Source: Sphingobacteriales bacterium
GTDB lineage: Bacteria > Bacteroidota > Bacteroidia > Chitinophagales > Chitinophagaceae
Direction: 5' to 3'
Length of the DNA: 64,000 nt
Assembly (NCBI GenBank): GCA_004144175.1
Contig: SEFT01000010.1
Coordinates: 1-64,000, forward strand
Shown here: positions 44,271 through 53,334 of the stretch, piece by piece
Numbering within the stretch: the stretch's first letter is position 1
Layout: each line of letters starts with the position of its first letter
Translations under genes and position numbers: made by a program
Notes under the pieces: model-generated
Seen by the model: only the letters and a program-made list of their open reading frames with translations
Databases searched by the model: none
Told to the model about the DNA's origin: nothing

Positions 44271-44382
44271 AAGAATTAAGAAAATATAAATAATAAGACA
44301 TAGGGGCAGATAGCGCTTTTGTGCTATTTTCACCTTCTGATAATGCAGGTTGGCATAGGCCTGCGCAAAATAACAGAGACAC

Positions 44383-45381
44383 GTGAAAGCCATTATACCA
44401 GTAGCAGGTGCGGGTACCAAATTGAGGCCCCTTACATATACACAGCCAAAGGCATTGATACCGCTTGCGGGCAAGACCATCCTGAGTGTTATCGTAGACC
44501 AGTTGCTGGATGCAGGGGTGACCGATTTTGTGTTCGTAATAGGTTACCTGGGGGAGAAGATACAACGCTATATTGCAAAGACATATCCTCACCTGTCGTA
44601 CACACTGGTAACACAGAACGACCGTATAGGTACGGGGCATGCTATATACCTTACCAAAGAAGCAGTGAAGGACGATGAAGTGCTAATAGTGCTGGGCGAT
44701 ACGGTGGCCGACTATAACATGAAGGAAGTAATAGCCAGCCCGGTATCGCAGATAGGTGTACGTAAGGTGGACGACCCGCGCAGCTTCGGTGTAGCGGAGC
44801 TGGATGCAAATGATAAAGTACTAAGAGTAGTAGAGAAGCCGCTGATACCAAAGTCGAACATGGCGATGGTTGGTATTTACTATATCAAGGAGTCGCGGCA
44901 ATTATTTGAAATACTGGAGAACGACCTAAAGAACCGTACAGGCGATGAAGGCGAGTATCACCTGACGCACGCATTGCAGCATATGTTGCAGGACGGTGTT
45001 ACCTTCCAGGCATTCAGGGTAAACAATTGGTTCGATTGCGGAAAGAAAGAGTCACTGCTTTCGACCAATGCAACTTTGCTGAAGCAAATGAACGAGAATA
45101 ACGAAATGCAAAACCCACACTCCAGTGATACCACGGTAATCATACCGCCGGTAAGCATTGCAGAGGGCTGTAAGATCATTAACTCTATCATTGGTCCCAA
45201 CGTTAGCATTGGTGAGTTCACTACCGTCAATTCATCTATCATTAAAGACACCATCATTGGCTCTTATGCCGAGCTGGAAGAAGTGGTGCTGCATTCATCC
45301 ATCATCGGTAGCGATGCCTTTGTACGCGGACTAAGCCAAAGCCTCAACATTGGCGATAATACGGAAATAGACTTAGGGTAG
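44383..45381 (+). CDS. Sugar-phosphate nucleotidyltransferase
   Basis: The 332-residue protein has an NTP-transferase fold (about 1-240) with MKAIIPVAGAGTKLRPLTYTQPKA, in which the usual G-x-G-T-R is GAGTKL, then VLGDTVADYN and FGVAELDANDKVLRVVEKP, and FDCGKKESLL. Its C-terminal part (about 250-332) has hexapeptide repeats (IIPPVSIAEGCKI, IIGPNVSIGEFTT) of a left-handed beta-helix. This matches glucose-1-phosphate thymidylyl-/mannose-1-phosphate guanylyl-type enzymes; the substrate cannot be decided. The start is GTG at 44383; no ATG fits. It probably supplies activated sugar for surface polysaccharide. Confidence 0.85.
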   Translation: MKAIIPVAGAGTKLRPLTYTQPKALIPLAGKTILSVIVDQLLDAGVTDFVFVIGYLGEKIQRYIAKTYPHLSYTLVTQNDRIGTGHAIYLTKEAVKDDEVLIVLGDTVADYNMKEVIASPVSQIGVRKVDDPRSFGVAELDANDKVLRVVEKPLIPKSNMAMVGIYYIKESRQLFEILENDLKNRTGDEGEYHLTHALQHMLQDGVTFQAFRVNNWFDCGKKESLLSTNATLLKQMNENNEMQNPHSSDTTVIIPPVSIAEGCKIINSIIGPNVSIGEFTTVNSSIIKDTIIGSYAELEEVVLHSSIIGSDAFVRGLSQSLNIGDNTEIDLG

Positions 45382-45412
45382 GAAGCCCCCTGGTCCCCTA
45401 AAGGGGGGGAAT
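45382..45412. repeat. GC-rich intergenic palindrome (candidate dispersed repeat)
   Basis: Directly after the stop codon lies GAAGCCCCCTGGTCCCCT followed by AAAGGGGGGGAA, a C-rich arm facing a G-rich arm. I recall very similar C5/G6 elements between genes in many Bacteroidota genomes, so this may be a member of a dispersed repeat family. Only one copy is in the window. Confidence 0.45.
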
Positions 45413-45422
45413 ATAATTTTTG

Positions 45423-45447
45423 AAGCACCTTTATGGGTGCTTTTTTT
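45423..45447 (+). terminator. Intrinsic terminator after the nucleotidyltransferase gene
   Basis: A 7-bp stem (AAGCACC / GGTGCTT) with a 6-nt loop is followed by seven T. Confidence 0.85.
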
Positions 45448-45512
45448 ATGCGCGATGAATTGACGTCCATCCGGTCCGACTTCACTTAACCTTTAGTTCA
45501 TAATTCGTTCAA

Positions 45513-45541
45513 CTTGACTTAACGTCGGCATGGTAGGTTTG
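45513..45541 (+). promoter_or_regulatory. Promoter of the choice-of-anchor protein gene
   Basis: CTTG-N17-TAGGTTTG matches the phylum's promoter with minimum accepted spacing. The leader to the ATG at 45566 is about 20 nt. Confidence 0.55.
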
Positions 45542-45565
45542 CGGCTTATTTAATTTTTACGCAAC

Positions 45566-48500
45566 ATGCGGATACGTTTTCATGCTTACCCCAAAGTATT
45601 ATCGCTACTGGCAATACTGTTCCTTGGTGCAAAAGCCGATGCACAAACATTGGTGCACTACTGGACCTTTAATGACACTGCCAGCCAAACAACCCTATTG
45701 ACACCAAAGGTCTCCTTAGTAACAGGTGCTTCTATCAGCCATATAGCAGGCGGCACTAGTGTTATTAATAAAGGTGGCGGTACCGGGCAGAATTATAATG
45801 TAAGTAACTTAAATGCCCGCACTGGCGATACTTCAGGTACGCACCTCCGTTTCGAAAACCCGATAGGCGGCCAGCTCGTTTTTGCAGTGCCTACCACAGG
45901 TTATAACGATCCCATTATAAAGTTTGCAACCCGTCGGTCGGGTCAGGGCGCCGGAAACCAGTATTGGGAATATACCACGAACGGTACTACATACATACCT
46001 TTCGATACGGTAACTGTACTGAACGCCGACCCTGTTCTGGAGATTTTTGATTTCAGCAGCATAGCGGCAGCAGATAATAATCCCAACTTCAAACTGCGTG
46101 TAAACTTTGCACAAGGCGGCGGCGGTACAGGCGGTAACAATCGCTTTGACAACTTCACACTGGATGCAACGGCGCCAACGCCCAAGAGCCTGGTACATTA
46201 CTGGAACTTCAACAATATAAGCTCACAGGCAAATCTGCTGACACCTACAGTTTCTTTGGTCGCCGGTGCAACTATCAATCACATTGCCGGCGGTAGCAGT
46301 GCAATAAATATTTCGAGCGCAGCTACCAACGGATTTGAAGTGGCTAATGTAAATGCCAGGAATAGCGATACTGCCGGTACACACCTTAGGTTTGATAACC
46401 CGGTAGGCGGCCAGCTGGAATTTGTGCTGCCAACTACAGGTTACGAAGATGCGTTTGTAAAGTTTACTACGCGCAGGTCTGGTTCCGGTGCAAGTCTGCA
46501 ATACTGGTCTTACTCTACCAACGGCACTACATTCGTGCCTTTTGATACAATAGTTGTTATTAGTGCCGATCCAGTACCTGATTCATTCGATTTTAGTGGT
46601 GTAACTGCCGTAGATAATAACCCTAACTTCAAGCTGCGTGTTAACTTTGGTGCCGGTACGGGTGGTACAGGTGGCAACAATCGATTTGATAACTTTACTC
46701 TGGACGGCTACGCTGTGAATGCGCCTGATACGGTTGGGCCATCTGTAGTGTTCAACCCACTAACGGCAGCACAGAATGTACTTATCAATGCAAATCCTAC
46801 TATTACATTCAGCGAGCTGGTACGTCTTGTCAATAACAGCGCAATTACCAATGCCAACGCAGCTACGCTGGTAGAGCTCAAGTTGAATAATGCGACCGGA
46901 GCAGCAGTTCCATTTACAGCCAGCTATGTAAATAAAGTGCTTACAATTACACCCGCGTCTCCTCTCACTTATAACCAGCAGTACTATGTAGCGTTACTTC
47001 CAAATGTGGTAGAAGATACGAACAACAATGCTGTAACAACTATCAAGTCGGCACAGTTTACCACCATCATGCAGCAGACAAGCTTTAGCGCCGGTGATAT
47101 GGCATTTGTAGCCTACCGTATGAATGCAACAGGTGCTGATGATGAAATTGCCCTGGTTACGTTCGTAGACATTCTTCCGGGTACCTTCATTAATCTTACA
47201 GATGCCAAGTATACATCTAATGCGCAGGCTCAATGCTCTGGCGGTATTGTATGGACGGCACCTACTACTACCTGTATCCCTGCCGGTAGTCTGATCACTA
47301 TTAAGACGGAAGCGCTTACTGCAAACAGGGGCACCGTAACAGGTTCAGGCTTTGGCCTTAGCTCAAGCGGCGACCAGGTAATTGTTTATACAGGATCAGC
47401 TTCAAGTCCCAATTATATTACTGCTCTTACTTCTAATGGCTGGCTTACTACGAATACTACTTGTAGCGGTAGTGCATCTATGATTCCCGCCACCCTTACC
47501 GATGGTGTAAGTGCGGCAAACCTCAGCACTGCTCCCGGCAACGTAGCAGGCAACACTGTGAATGCATATTATAACGGTACACAGACAGGCGCTGTTGCAG
47601 TATTAAAAGCAGCTATACTGAACCCCGCAAATTGGACAACAGCCGCCGCAGGTACCAACCCGCAAACATGGCCTGCATATAATTTCCCTGCTCCTCCTAC
47701 GGTTACAGGTATTGAGATCATTAGCAATACTTCAATAAAGGTGGCATTTAATAATGACCTGACAACTGCAAGCGCGACCAATACGGCTAACTACAGCGGT
47801 ATAGCAGGCCTTACATCGGCAACGGTTACATCTAACGGTGCTGCCATAGATACCGTGACACTTACGTTCGGCGCGCCATTTACAAATGGTAACACCTATT
47901 CGCTTACCGTAAAAGACATCAGCAATACTGCAAGCCAGTTAATGCCTTGCCCGTATACGTTCAAATTCAGCTATGCTACGCAGGTGTCTTTCGATAAAAG
48001 CTTCATTACGCTCGAAGAGAACATTGGGGCCTATAACATTAAGCTGAACGTTAAGAATCCCGGTACAGCTACCGTAAACCTGGAAGTGAAAGGTTATCCT
48101 TTCAGCACAGCTAACGCAAGCGATTTCGCAGTACCTACACAGACATTTGCTGTAACAGGTACAACTGCATCTATCAATGTGCCCGTGCAAATATTCGATG
48201 ACAAGATAACCGAGCAATCAGCTGAGTACTTTACTGTAATAATGAAAGGTGCTACAGGTGCTGCCATTATGGGCGACTCCATACTGACTGTATACATAAA
48301 AGACAACGACCAGGTAGTACCTAAAGCCGGCATTGGCGACATCAACCTGCAATACGTAGGTAGCTTCGATCCATCGGGCGGCAGCGATGCCACATGCGAG
48401 ATCGTGGTACACGATTCAGCTTCTAACAGGCTGTTTACTACAAGCGCCATTACAGGTGTGCTTGATATCATCGACTTTGCAGATCCTAAGACCCTGAAAG

Positions 48501-50071
48501 TGATCAAGACCATCGACATGAAACCTTATGGCGATGTTACCAGTGTAGCTGTTAAGAATGGCATCGTAGCAGTGGCATCTCCCGCGCTGGATGTAGCGCA
48601 AGATGGCTCGGTAGTATTCTTCAACATCGATGGGGTATTCCAAAAGCAGGTAACTGTTGGTAATCTACCCGATATGATCACCTTTACGCCCGACGGCAAA
48701 AAGGTGCTTACTGCAAACGAAGGCCAGCCTAATGATACATATACCATCGACCCTGAAGGTTCGGTGAGTGTCATAGATATATCGGGTGGCATAGCTAACC
48801 TTACCCAAGCCAACGTAAAAACTATAGACTTTACATCACTCAATTCAGTAGAAGGGTCTTACATAGCCAGTGGTGTAAGGAAGCTGAAAACTACAAGTAC
48901 ACTTTCGCAAGACTTTGAGCCGGAGTATATCACGGTAAGCAACAATTCGCAGACTGCATGGGTAACCTTGCAAGAAAATAATGCAATGGCTGAGATAGAC
49001 CTTGCTACCGGAACGCTGAATAGTGTATGGCCGTTGGGTACCAAGAACTGCAACATGCCTGGCAGTGGTTTGGACGCCAGTGATAACAACAACGAAGTAG
49101 TGATAGCTAACTGGCCGGTGAAGAGTTTCTTTATACCAGATGCTGTTGCTAACTACACAGTAAATGGCACTAATTACCTGGTAACTGCTAATGAAGGTGA
49201 TGAGAAAGAATATTCGGGCCTTAACGAGCGTACTACAGTGGGTGCTGCCAACTACATACTTGATCCCGCTGCATTCCCCAATGCCGCTATGCTGAAACAG
49301 AGTCACAACCTGGGCAGACTGCGTGTAACTACGCTGAACGGTGATAAAGATAAAGACGGTGATTATGATGAAATATACAGCGCAGGTAGCCGCTCATTCT
49401 CTATTTGGAACGCTGATACACGATCGCTAGTATATGACAATGGAGACGAGTTTGAGGTATATACTTCTACCGAACCTTCTATCGCCCCGTTGTTCAACGC
49501 TGATAATGAGGGTAACGCTAAAAAGTCGCGCAGCCGTGCTAAAGGACCTGAAGCAGAGGGCGTTATTGTAAGGAAGATAGAAGATAAGACCTATGCATTC
49601 ATTACGCTGGAGCGCGTAGGTGGTGTAATGGTATATGATGTAACTGACCCGATGAATGCTATATTCGTTGACTACAAGAACAGCCGCAGCCTGACTGCCT
49701 ACACCGGCGACCATGGCCCGGAAGGGTTGGTATATGTACCGGCAGCTACAGCTACAGGCAATGCACACGTAGTAGTAGCCAATGAGATAAGCGGCACACT
49801 GAGTGTATTTGAAGTAGTGCAAAAACAAAAGCCGGGCAGCGCAGGAAATATTTCAAAGGATATAGCGACGTTCAATGTATTCCCTAATCCATCTACACAG
49901 GGTATTGTTTACTTCAATCGAATAGCTGACATACAGGTCACTGATATGGCAGGGAGAATTGTGTATGAAGGCAAGCAACAGTTGACGTTGGACATTACCC
50001 GCTATGTACCGGGTGTGTATACTATAACGACAACAGATGGCGCAAGCGCAAGATTGGTAGTAAGTAAATAG
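45566..50071 (+). CDS. Giant multidomain surface protein with choice-of-anchor I domain and T9SS type A signal
   Basis: The 1501-residue secreted protein has a signal peptide (about 1-27, LAILFLGAKADA). Then come two tandem copies of a roughly 175-residue beta-rich domain (29-208 and 209-380, LVHYWTFNDT and LVHYWNFNNI starts), a Big_5 Ig-like domain (about 393-505), an anchor region (505-720), another Ig-like unit, a Calx-beta domain (about 805-915) and the choice-of-anchor I domain (about 920-1415: VGSFDPSGGSDATCEIVVHD, FTPDGKKVLTANEGQPND, GDKDKDGDYDEIYSAGSRSF). A type A sorting domain (1431-1501, FNVFPNPSTQG) ends it. Choice-of-anchor I proteins are often alkaline-phosphatase-like surface proteins; the activity here is undetermined. 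Confidence 0.92.
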   Translation: MRIRFHAYPKVLSLLAILFLGAKADAQTLVHYWTFNDTASQTTLLTPKVSLVTGASISHIAGGTSVINKGGGTGQNYNVSNLNARTGDTSGTHLRFENPIGGQLVFAVPTTGYNDPIIKFATRRSGQGAGNQYWEYTTNGTTYIPFDTVTVLNADPVLEIFDFSSIAAADNNPNFKLRVNFAQGGGGTGGNNRFDNFTLDATAPTPKSLVHYWNFNNISSQANLLTPTVSLVAGATINHIAGGSSAINISSAATNGFEVANVNARNSDTAGTHLRFDNPVGGQLEFVLPTTGYEDAFVKFTTRRSGSGASLQYWSYSTNGTTFVPFDTIVVISADPVPDSFDFSGVTAVDNNPNFKLRVNFGAGTGGTGGNNRFDNFTLDGYAVNAPDTVGPSVVFNPLTAAQNVLINANPTITFSELVRLVNNSAITNANAATLVELKLNNATGAAVPFTASYVNKVLTITPASPLTYNQQYYVALLPNVVEDTNNNAVTTIKSAQFTTIMQQTSFSAGDMAFVAYRMNATGADDEIALVTFVDILPGTFINLTDAKYTSNAQAQCSGGIVWTAPTTTCIPAGSLITIKTEALTANRGTVTGSGFGLSSSGDQVIVYTGSASSPNYITALTSNGWLTTNTTCSGSASMIPATLTDGVSAANLSTAPGNVAGNTVNAYYNGTQTGAVAVLKAAILNPANWTTAAAGTNPQTWPAYNFPAPPTVTGIEIISNTSIKVAFNNDLTTASATNTANYSGIAGLTSATVTSNGAAIDTVTLTFGAPFTNGNTYSLTVKDISNTASQLMPCPYTFKFSYATQVSFDKSFITLEENIGAYNIKLNVKNPGTATVNLEVKGYPFSTANASDFAVPTQTFAVTGTTASINVPVQIFDDKITEQSAEYFTVIMKGATGAAIMGDSILTVYIKDNDQVVPKAGIGDINLQYVGSFDPSGGSDATCEIVVHDSASNRLFTTSAITGVLDIIDFADPKTLKVIKTIDMKPYGDVTSVAVKNGIVAVASPALDVAQDGSVVFFNIDGVFQKQVTVGNLPDMITFTPDGKKVLTANEGQPNDTYTIDPEGSVSVIDISGGIANLTQANVKTIDFTSLNSVEGSYIASGVRKLKTTSTLSQDFEPEYITVSNNSQTAWVTLQENNAMAEIDLATGTLNSVWPLGTKNCNMPGSGLDASDNNNEVVIANWPVKSFFIPDAVANYTVNGTNYLVTANEGDEKEYSGLNERTTVGAANYILDPAAFPNAAMLKQSHNLGRLRVTTLNGDKDKDGDYDEIYSAGSRSFSIWNADTRSLVYDNGDEFEVYTSTEPSIAPLFNADNEGNAKKSRSRAKGPEAEGVIVRKIEDKTYAFITLERVGGVMVYDVTDPMNAIFVDYKNSRSLTAYTGDHGPEGLVYVPAATATGNAHVVVANEISGTLSVFEVVQKQKPGSAGNISKDIATFNVFPNPSTQGIVYFNRIADIQVTDMAGRIVYEGKQQLTLDITRYVPGVYTITTTDGASARLVVSK
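45650..46707 (+). repeat. Tandem duplication of a roughly 540-bp domain-coding unit
   Basis: Within the previous gene, bases 45650-46189 and 46190-46707 encode paralogous domains that align over their whole length by eye (LVHYW start, AGTHLRFDNPVGGQL core, DNNPNFKLRVNF and NNRFDNFTLDG end). The copies are diverged by roughly a fifth at the protein level, so the duplication is not recent. Confidence 0.85.
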
Positions 50072-50095
50072 TATAACGACATATTTTATAGAATA

Positions 50096-50123
50096 AACGG
50101 GTAGGAGATAGCTCCTACCCGTT
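50096..50123 (+). terminator. Intrinsic terminator after the choice-of-anchor gene
   Basis: A 12-bp perfect stem (AACGGGTAGGAG / CTCCTACCCGTT) with an ATAG loop is followed by ATTGTTTT. Confidence 0.85.
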
Positions 50124-50248
50124 ATTGTTTTATAATTGTTACGATGCCATGCAATTGTAACTATTCAGGCGTCATAAAATTTAATATTACTTATTGATGA
50201 TTTTTAAGTTAAGATTCCATAAATTAGTATCATATCAATCTACTTGTT

Positions 50249-50353
50249 ATGACTTATATGATTGTCGGCATTGTCACCACACTTGTATTTACAATGATTA
50301 TTAGAATGGAGGATAAGAAAGCGTTGCGGAACCCAGGCAATCGTATCCAGTAA
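50249..50353 (+). CDS. 34-residue single-helix membrane peptide
   Basis: The roughly 380-bp gap between the choice-of-anchor gene and galE contains a short frame from ATG 50249 to TAA 50353. The peptide begins with a hydrophobic helix (MTYMIVGIVTTLVFTMII) and ends in a basic tail (RMEDKKALRNPG). It has the same architecture as the 37-residue peptide at 11.6 kb. There is no recognised family. A strong hairpin lies 40 bp downstream. It is plausible but unproven. Confidence 0.4.
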   Translation: MTYMIVGIVTTLVFTMIIRMEDKKALRNPGNRIQ

Positions 50354-50392
50354 TAATAGAATTTTGGCAGGCTGTAGTCTGCTTTCGTACAT

Positions 50393-50431
50393 AAACAGGA
50401 AAGCACTCAATATTTGAGTGCTTTCCTGTTT
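50393..50431. terminator. 18-bp perfect hairpin between convergent genes
   Basis: AAACAGGAAAGCACTCAA pairs perfectly with its complement across a TAT loop. It starts with AAA and ends with TTT, so it can serve as a bidirectional terminator for the micro-gene and galE. Confidence 0.75.
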
Positions 50432-50451
50432 GTATGTCTTATATAGTTGCT

Positions 50452-51495
50452 TTAGTTAAGCTGTATTTTCTCTGACTCTTTCTTCAAGAAAACCTCCCAG
50501 CGCCATGCAGTATCCATCATCTGGTCAAGCGAGTATTTAATATCCCAGTCAAGCAGCGCTTTTGCTTTGTTGTTGTTTGCATATACCGCAATTACATCGC
50601 CGGCACGGCGTGGGCCTAGTTTGTAATTCAGGTCATAGCCCGATACTTTCTCGAATGACTTAATAAGCTCGAGCACTGTTACGCCATTGCCACTACCAAG
50701 GTTGAAGACATCGCAATTCTTGGTATTTTTGCCTGCCATAGTATAAGCCAGTGCTTTGGTGTGAGCATGGGCAATATCCATTACATGTATATAGTCACGT
50801 ACGCAAGAGCCGTCGCGGGTATCGTAGTCCGATCCGAATACTTGCATCTCCGGTCGCTTACCAATAGCCGTTTGTGTGATCACAGGCACCAGATTTTCGG
50901 GCTTTTCCTGCAGCTCACCTATTAAAGCGCTTGGGTGCGCCCCTACGGGATTAAAGTAACGCAACAATGTTACGTTGAAGTCCGGATTGATCTTGGCAAA
51001 ATCGCTGCATATAGCCTCACCCATTTGTTTGGTGCGCGCGTATGGTGACTCTGCTTCCATAAGTGGTGCATTCTCGTCTACGGGCAGTTGTTCCGCATTG
51101 CCATATACAGAACAAGACGAAGAGAATACAAAATGATTCACTTTGTAAGTCTGCGCGCAATGCAGCAGGTTTACAAGTGAATTGATATTGTTACGGAAGT
51201 ACTTTAATGGTTCGGCAACCGACTCCGGCACCGATTTGTATGCGGCAAAATGTATAATGCCTTCGATGTCCGGATTCTCTATAAAGATTGCCTCTGTATC
51301 CTCCGGATCGCAAAGATTTACCTTATAATTCTTAACAGAGCGGCCTGCTACCTTCTCTACCCCATTCATCATGCGCATCGATCCGCGCGACAGGTCGTCT
51401 ACCGAAATAACGTCATATCCGTTCTCAATGAGGTCTACTATGGTGTGACCTCCTATATAGCCACATCCGCCGGTAACAAGTATCTTCTTTTTCAT
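50452..51495 (-). CDS. galE: UDP-glucose 4-epimerase
   Basis: GalE interconverts UDP-glucose and UDP-galactose. The 347-residue short-chain dehydrogenase-type protein has the NAD loop TGGCGYIGG (7-15), VDDLSRG, HFAAYKSVPESV, SSSCSVYG with the catalytic Ser and YARTKQMGE with Tyr and Lys of the YxxxK pair, then LLRYFNPVGAHPSALIGE and TRDGSCVRDYIHVMD. It is the last gene of a unit of six on the minus strand, 33 bp after the exporter gene. A -7 element in that gap suggests it can also be transcribed separately. Confidence 0.95.
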   Translation of the reverse strand: MKKKILVTGGCGYIGGHTIVDLIENGYDVISVDDLSRGSMRMMNGVEKVAGRSVKNYKVNLCDPEDTEAIFIENPDIEGIIHFAAYKSVPESVAEPLKYFRNNINSLVNLLHCAQTYKVNHFVFSSSCSVYGNAEQLPVDENAPLMEAESPYARTKQMGEAICSDFAKINPDFNVTLLRYFNPVGAHPSALIGELQEKPENLVPVITQTAIGKRPEMQVFGSDYDTRDGSCVRDYIHVMDIAHAHTKALAYTMAGKNTKNCDVFNLGSGNGVTVLELIKSFEKVSGYDLNYKLGPRRAGDVIAVYANNNKAKALLDWDIKYSLDQMMDTAWRWEVFLKKESEKIQLN

Positions 51496-51514
51496 TTGGT
51501 TTTCTATAGTATGG

Positions 51515-51522
51515 CAAATATA
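51515..51522 (-). promoter_or_regulatory. -7 promoter element of galE (TATATTTG)
   Basis: TATATTTG on the minus strand lies in the gap between the exporter gene and galE and ends 19 bases before the galE ATG. It points to an internal promoter in the operon. Confidence 0.45.
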
Positions 51523-51528
51523 CCGATA

Positions 51529-53328
51529 CTATTTCACCTGCTGCATTTCCACTAATTTTTTATATAGGCCGTTTTTGCTTATAAGCTCTGTATGTGTTCC
51601 TCTCTCCATGATCTTCCCCTGCTCCAGCACAATGATCTCATCGGCATGCTGCACGGTCGACAGGCGGTGTGCAATAACGATACAGGTTCTGTTTTCCATC
51701 AGTTTATTAATGGCATCCTGCACCAGGCGTTCGCTCTCTGTATCCAGCGACGATGTGGCCTCGTCAAGTATCAGTATCGGCGGGTTTTTAAGCACCGCCC
51801 GCGCAATAGTCATGCGTTGGCGCTCACCGCCGCTTAGTCGCGAGCCCCGGTCACCAACGGTAGTTTGGTAGCCTTCGCCCTTCTGTACGATGAAATTGTG
51901 CGCGTGCGCAATATGCGCCGCTTCTTCTACCTGCTTTTGCGAGCTGCCGCCGGTGCCCAGCGTTATGTTGTTGTATATCGTATCGTTAAAGAGGATAGGG
52001 TCTTGTGTTACAACCCCCATCAGGCGGCGCAGTTCATACAGCTTGTAGTCTTTGATGCTGATGCCATCTATCAGTATATCGCCCGATGTGGCATCGTGGA
52101 AACGTGGCACTAAATCTACCAATGTAGACTTACCCGCCCCCGATGCACCTACCAGCGCTACGGTTTTACCTTTCTCGACGGTCAGGTTAATGTTATCCAG
52201 TATCTTCTTCTCACCATAAGAGAAGTTCACGTTGCGGAACTCGATCTTACCTTTAAATTCTTTTATACTTTGTGCATCAGGCAATTCTTTGATGGTATTC
52301 TCCGCCTGCATCAGGTGTTCAATCCGGTCGAGCGCAGCCACGCCCTTTTGCATATTGTAGAATGCAGAGGACAAGTTTTTTAGTGGGTTGATGATCTGGT
52401 AAAACAGGCCTATGTAGGCGATGAAGAAAGGCCCTGTTAATGACGTTTGCCCCGAAAATATCAGCCGTCCACCATACCACAGTATCGCACTCACTACGAT
52501 GATCCCCATCGTTTCCGACATGGGTGAGCCAAGATCGCGGCGGGCAAAAATGCGGTTGCGCACATGGAAGAATGCATTATTGAGCTTCATGAAACGTAAG
52601 TGCTGGTGGCCTTCCGCATTGAAAGCTTTTACCACACGTATGCCAGCCAATGTTTCATCTATTACACCCAGCATACTACCCAGATGCTCCTGTGCTTCGT
52701 TTGATGGCTTCTTCAGCGACTTGCCTATACGGCCTATCATATAACCCGATAATGGCAGGAACAGCAGCAGGAACAGCGTTAACTGCGGGCTGATGATGAC
52801 CATGGACACTAGGGTGATAATGATGGTAAGCGGTTCGCGTATGATGGTCTCGAGCACGGCCATGATAGACACTTCCACTTCATTCACATCATTGGTCATG
52901 CGCGATATTAGATCGCCCTTGCGCTCTTCGGTAAAGAAGCTGATGGGCAGCGACAGCGCTTTAGTGAACATATCGTCGCGCAGGCGGCGCATTATGGTGT
53001 TACGAAGCGGGTTCAGTATGCGCAGCGAGAGGTAGATGAACACGTTCTTGAGTATCGTGAAGATAATGACAATGACTACTGCATAAGTAAGTGCCGTAAG
53101 CTTGTTTTGCCTAAGTATGATGTCATTCACCTGGCTCGTAATGCGGGAAACGATGTTACCACTGCCGGGTATCTTTTGTGCACCTACGAACAACACCTGT
53201 AGCACAGGCGCCAGCATAGTAAACGAAAACAGCGAAAACACTATTGCTAGTAGTGTTGTAAAAAAATACAACGCTATCCGGCTTTTATAATCGCCCAGAT
53301 AGCGTAGTAGTTTAGAGATATTCTTCAT
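51529..53328 (-). CDS. ABC exporter (MsbA-like half transporter)
   Basis: The 599-residue half transporter has six membrane helices within about 15-320 and an ATPase domain with Walker A GASGAGKSTL, signature LSGGERQRMT, Walker B LILDEATSSLD and IAHRLST. The membrane domain contains LPISFFTEERKGDLISRMTNDVNE, a segment typical of MsbA-type lipid flippases. It lies six bases downstream of cysS and 33 bases upstream of galE on the same strand. It is the better MsbA candidate of the two in the window, by this segment and its company with envelope genes, but the assignment is tentative. Confidence 0.9.
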   Translation of the reverse strand: MKNISKLLRYLGDYKSRIALYFFTTLLAIVFSLFSFTMLAPVLQVLFVGAQKIPGSGNIVSRITSQVNDIILRQNKLTALTYAVVIVIIFTILKNVFIYLSLRILNPLRNTIMRRLRDDMFTKALSLPISFFTEERKGDLISRMTNDVNEVEVSIMAVLETIIREPLTIIITLVSMVIISPQLTLFLLLFLPLSGYMIGRIGKSLKKPSNEAQEHLGSMLGVIDETLAGIRVVKAFNAEGHQHLRFMKLNNAFFHVRNRIFARRDLGSPMSETMGIIVVSAILWYGGRLIFSGQTSLTGPFFIAYIGLFYQIINPLKNLSSAFYNMQKGVAALDRIEHLMQAENTIKELPDAQSIKEFKGKIEFRNVNFSYGEKKILDNINLTVEKGKTVALVGASGAGKSTLVDLVPRFHDATSGDILIDGISIKDYKLYELRRLMGVVTQDPILFNDTIYNNITLGTGGSSQKQVEEAAHIAHAHNFIVQKGEGYQTTVGDRGSRLSGGERQRMTIARAVLKNPPILILDEATSSLDTESERLVQDAINKLMENRTCIVIAHRLSTVQHADEIIVLEQGKIMERGTHTELISKNGLYKKLVEMQQVK

Positions 53329-53334
53329 TTCAGG

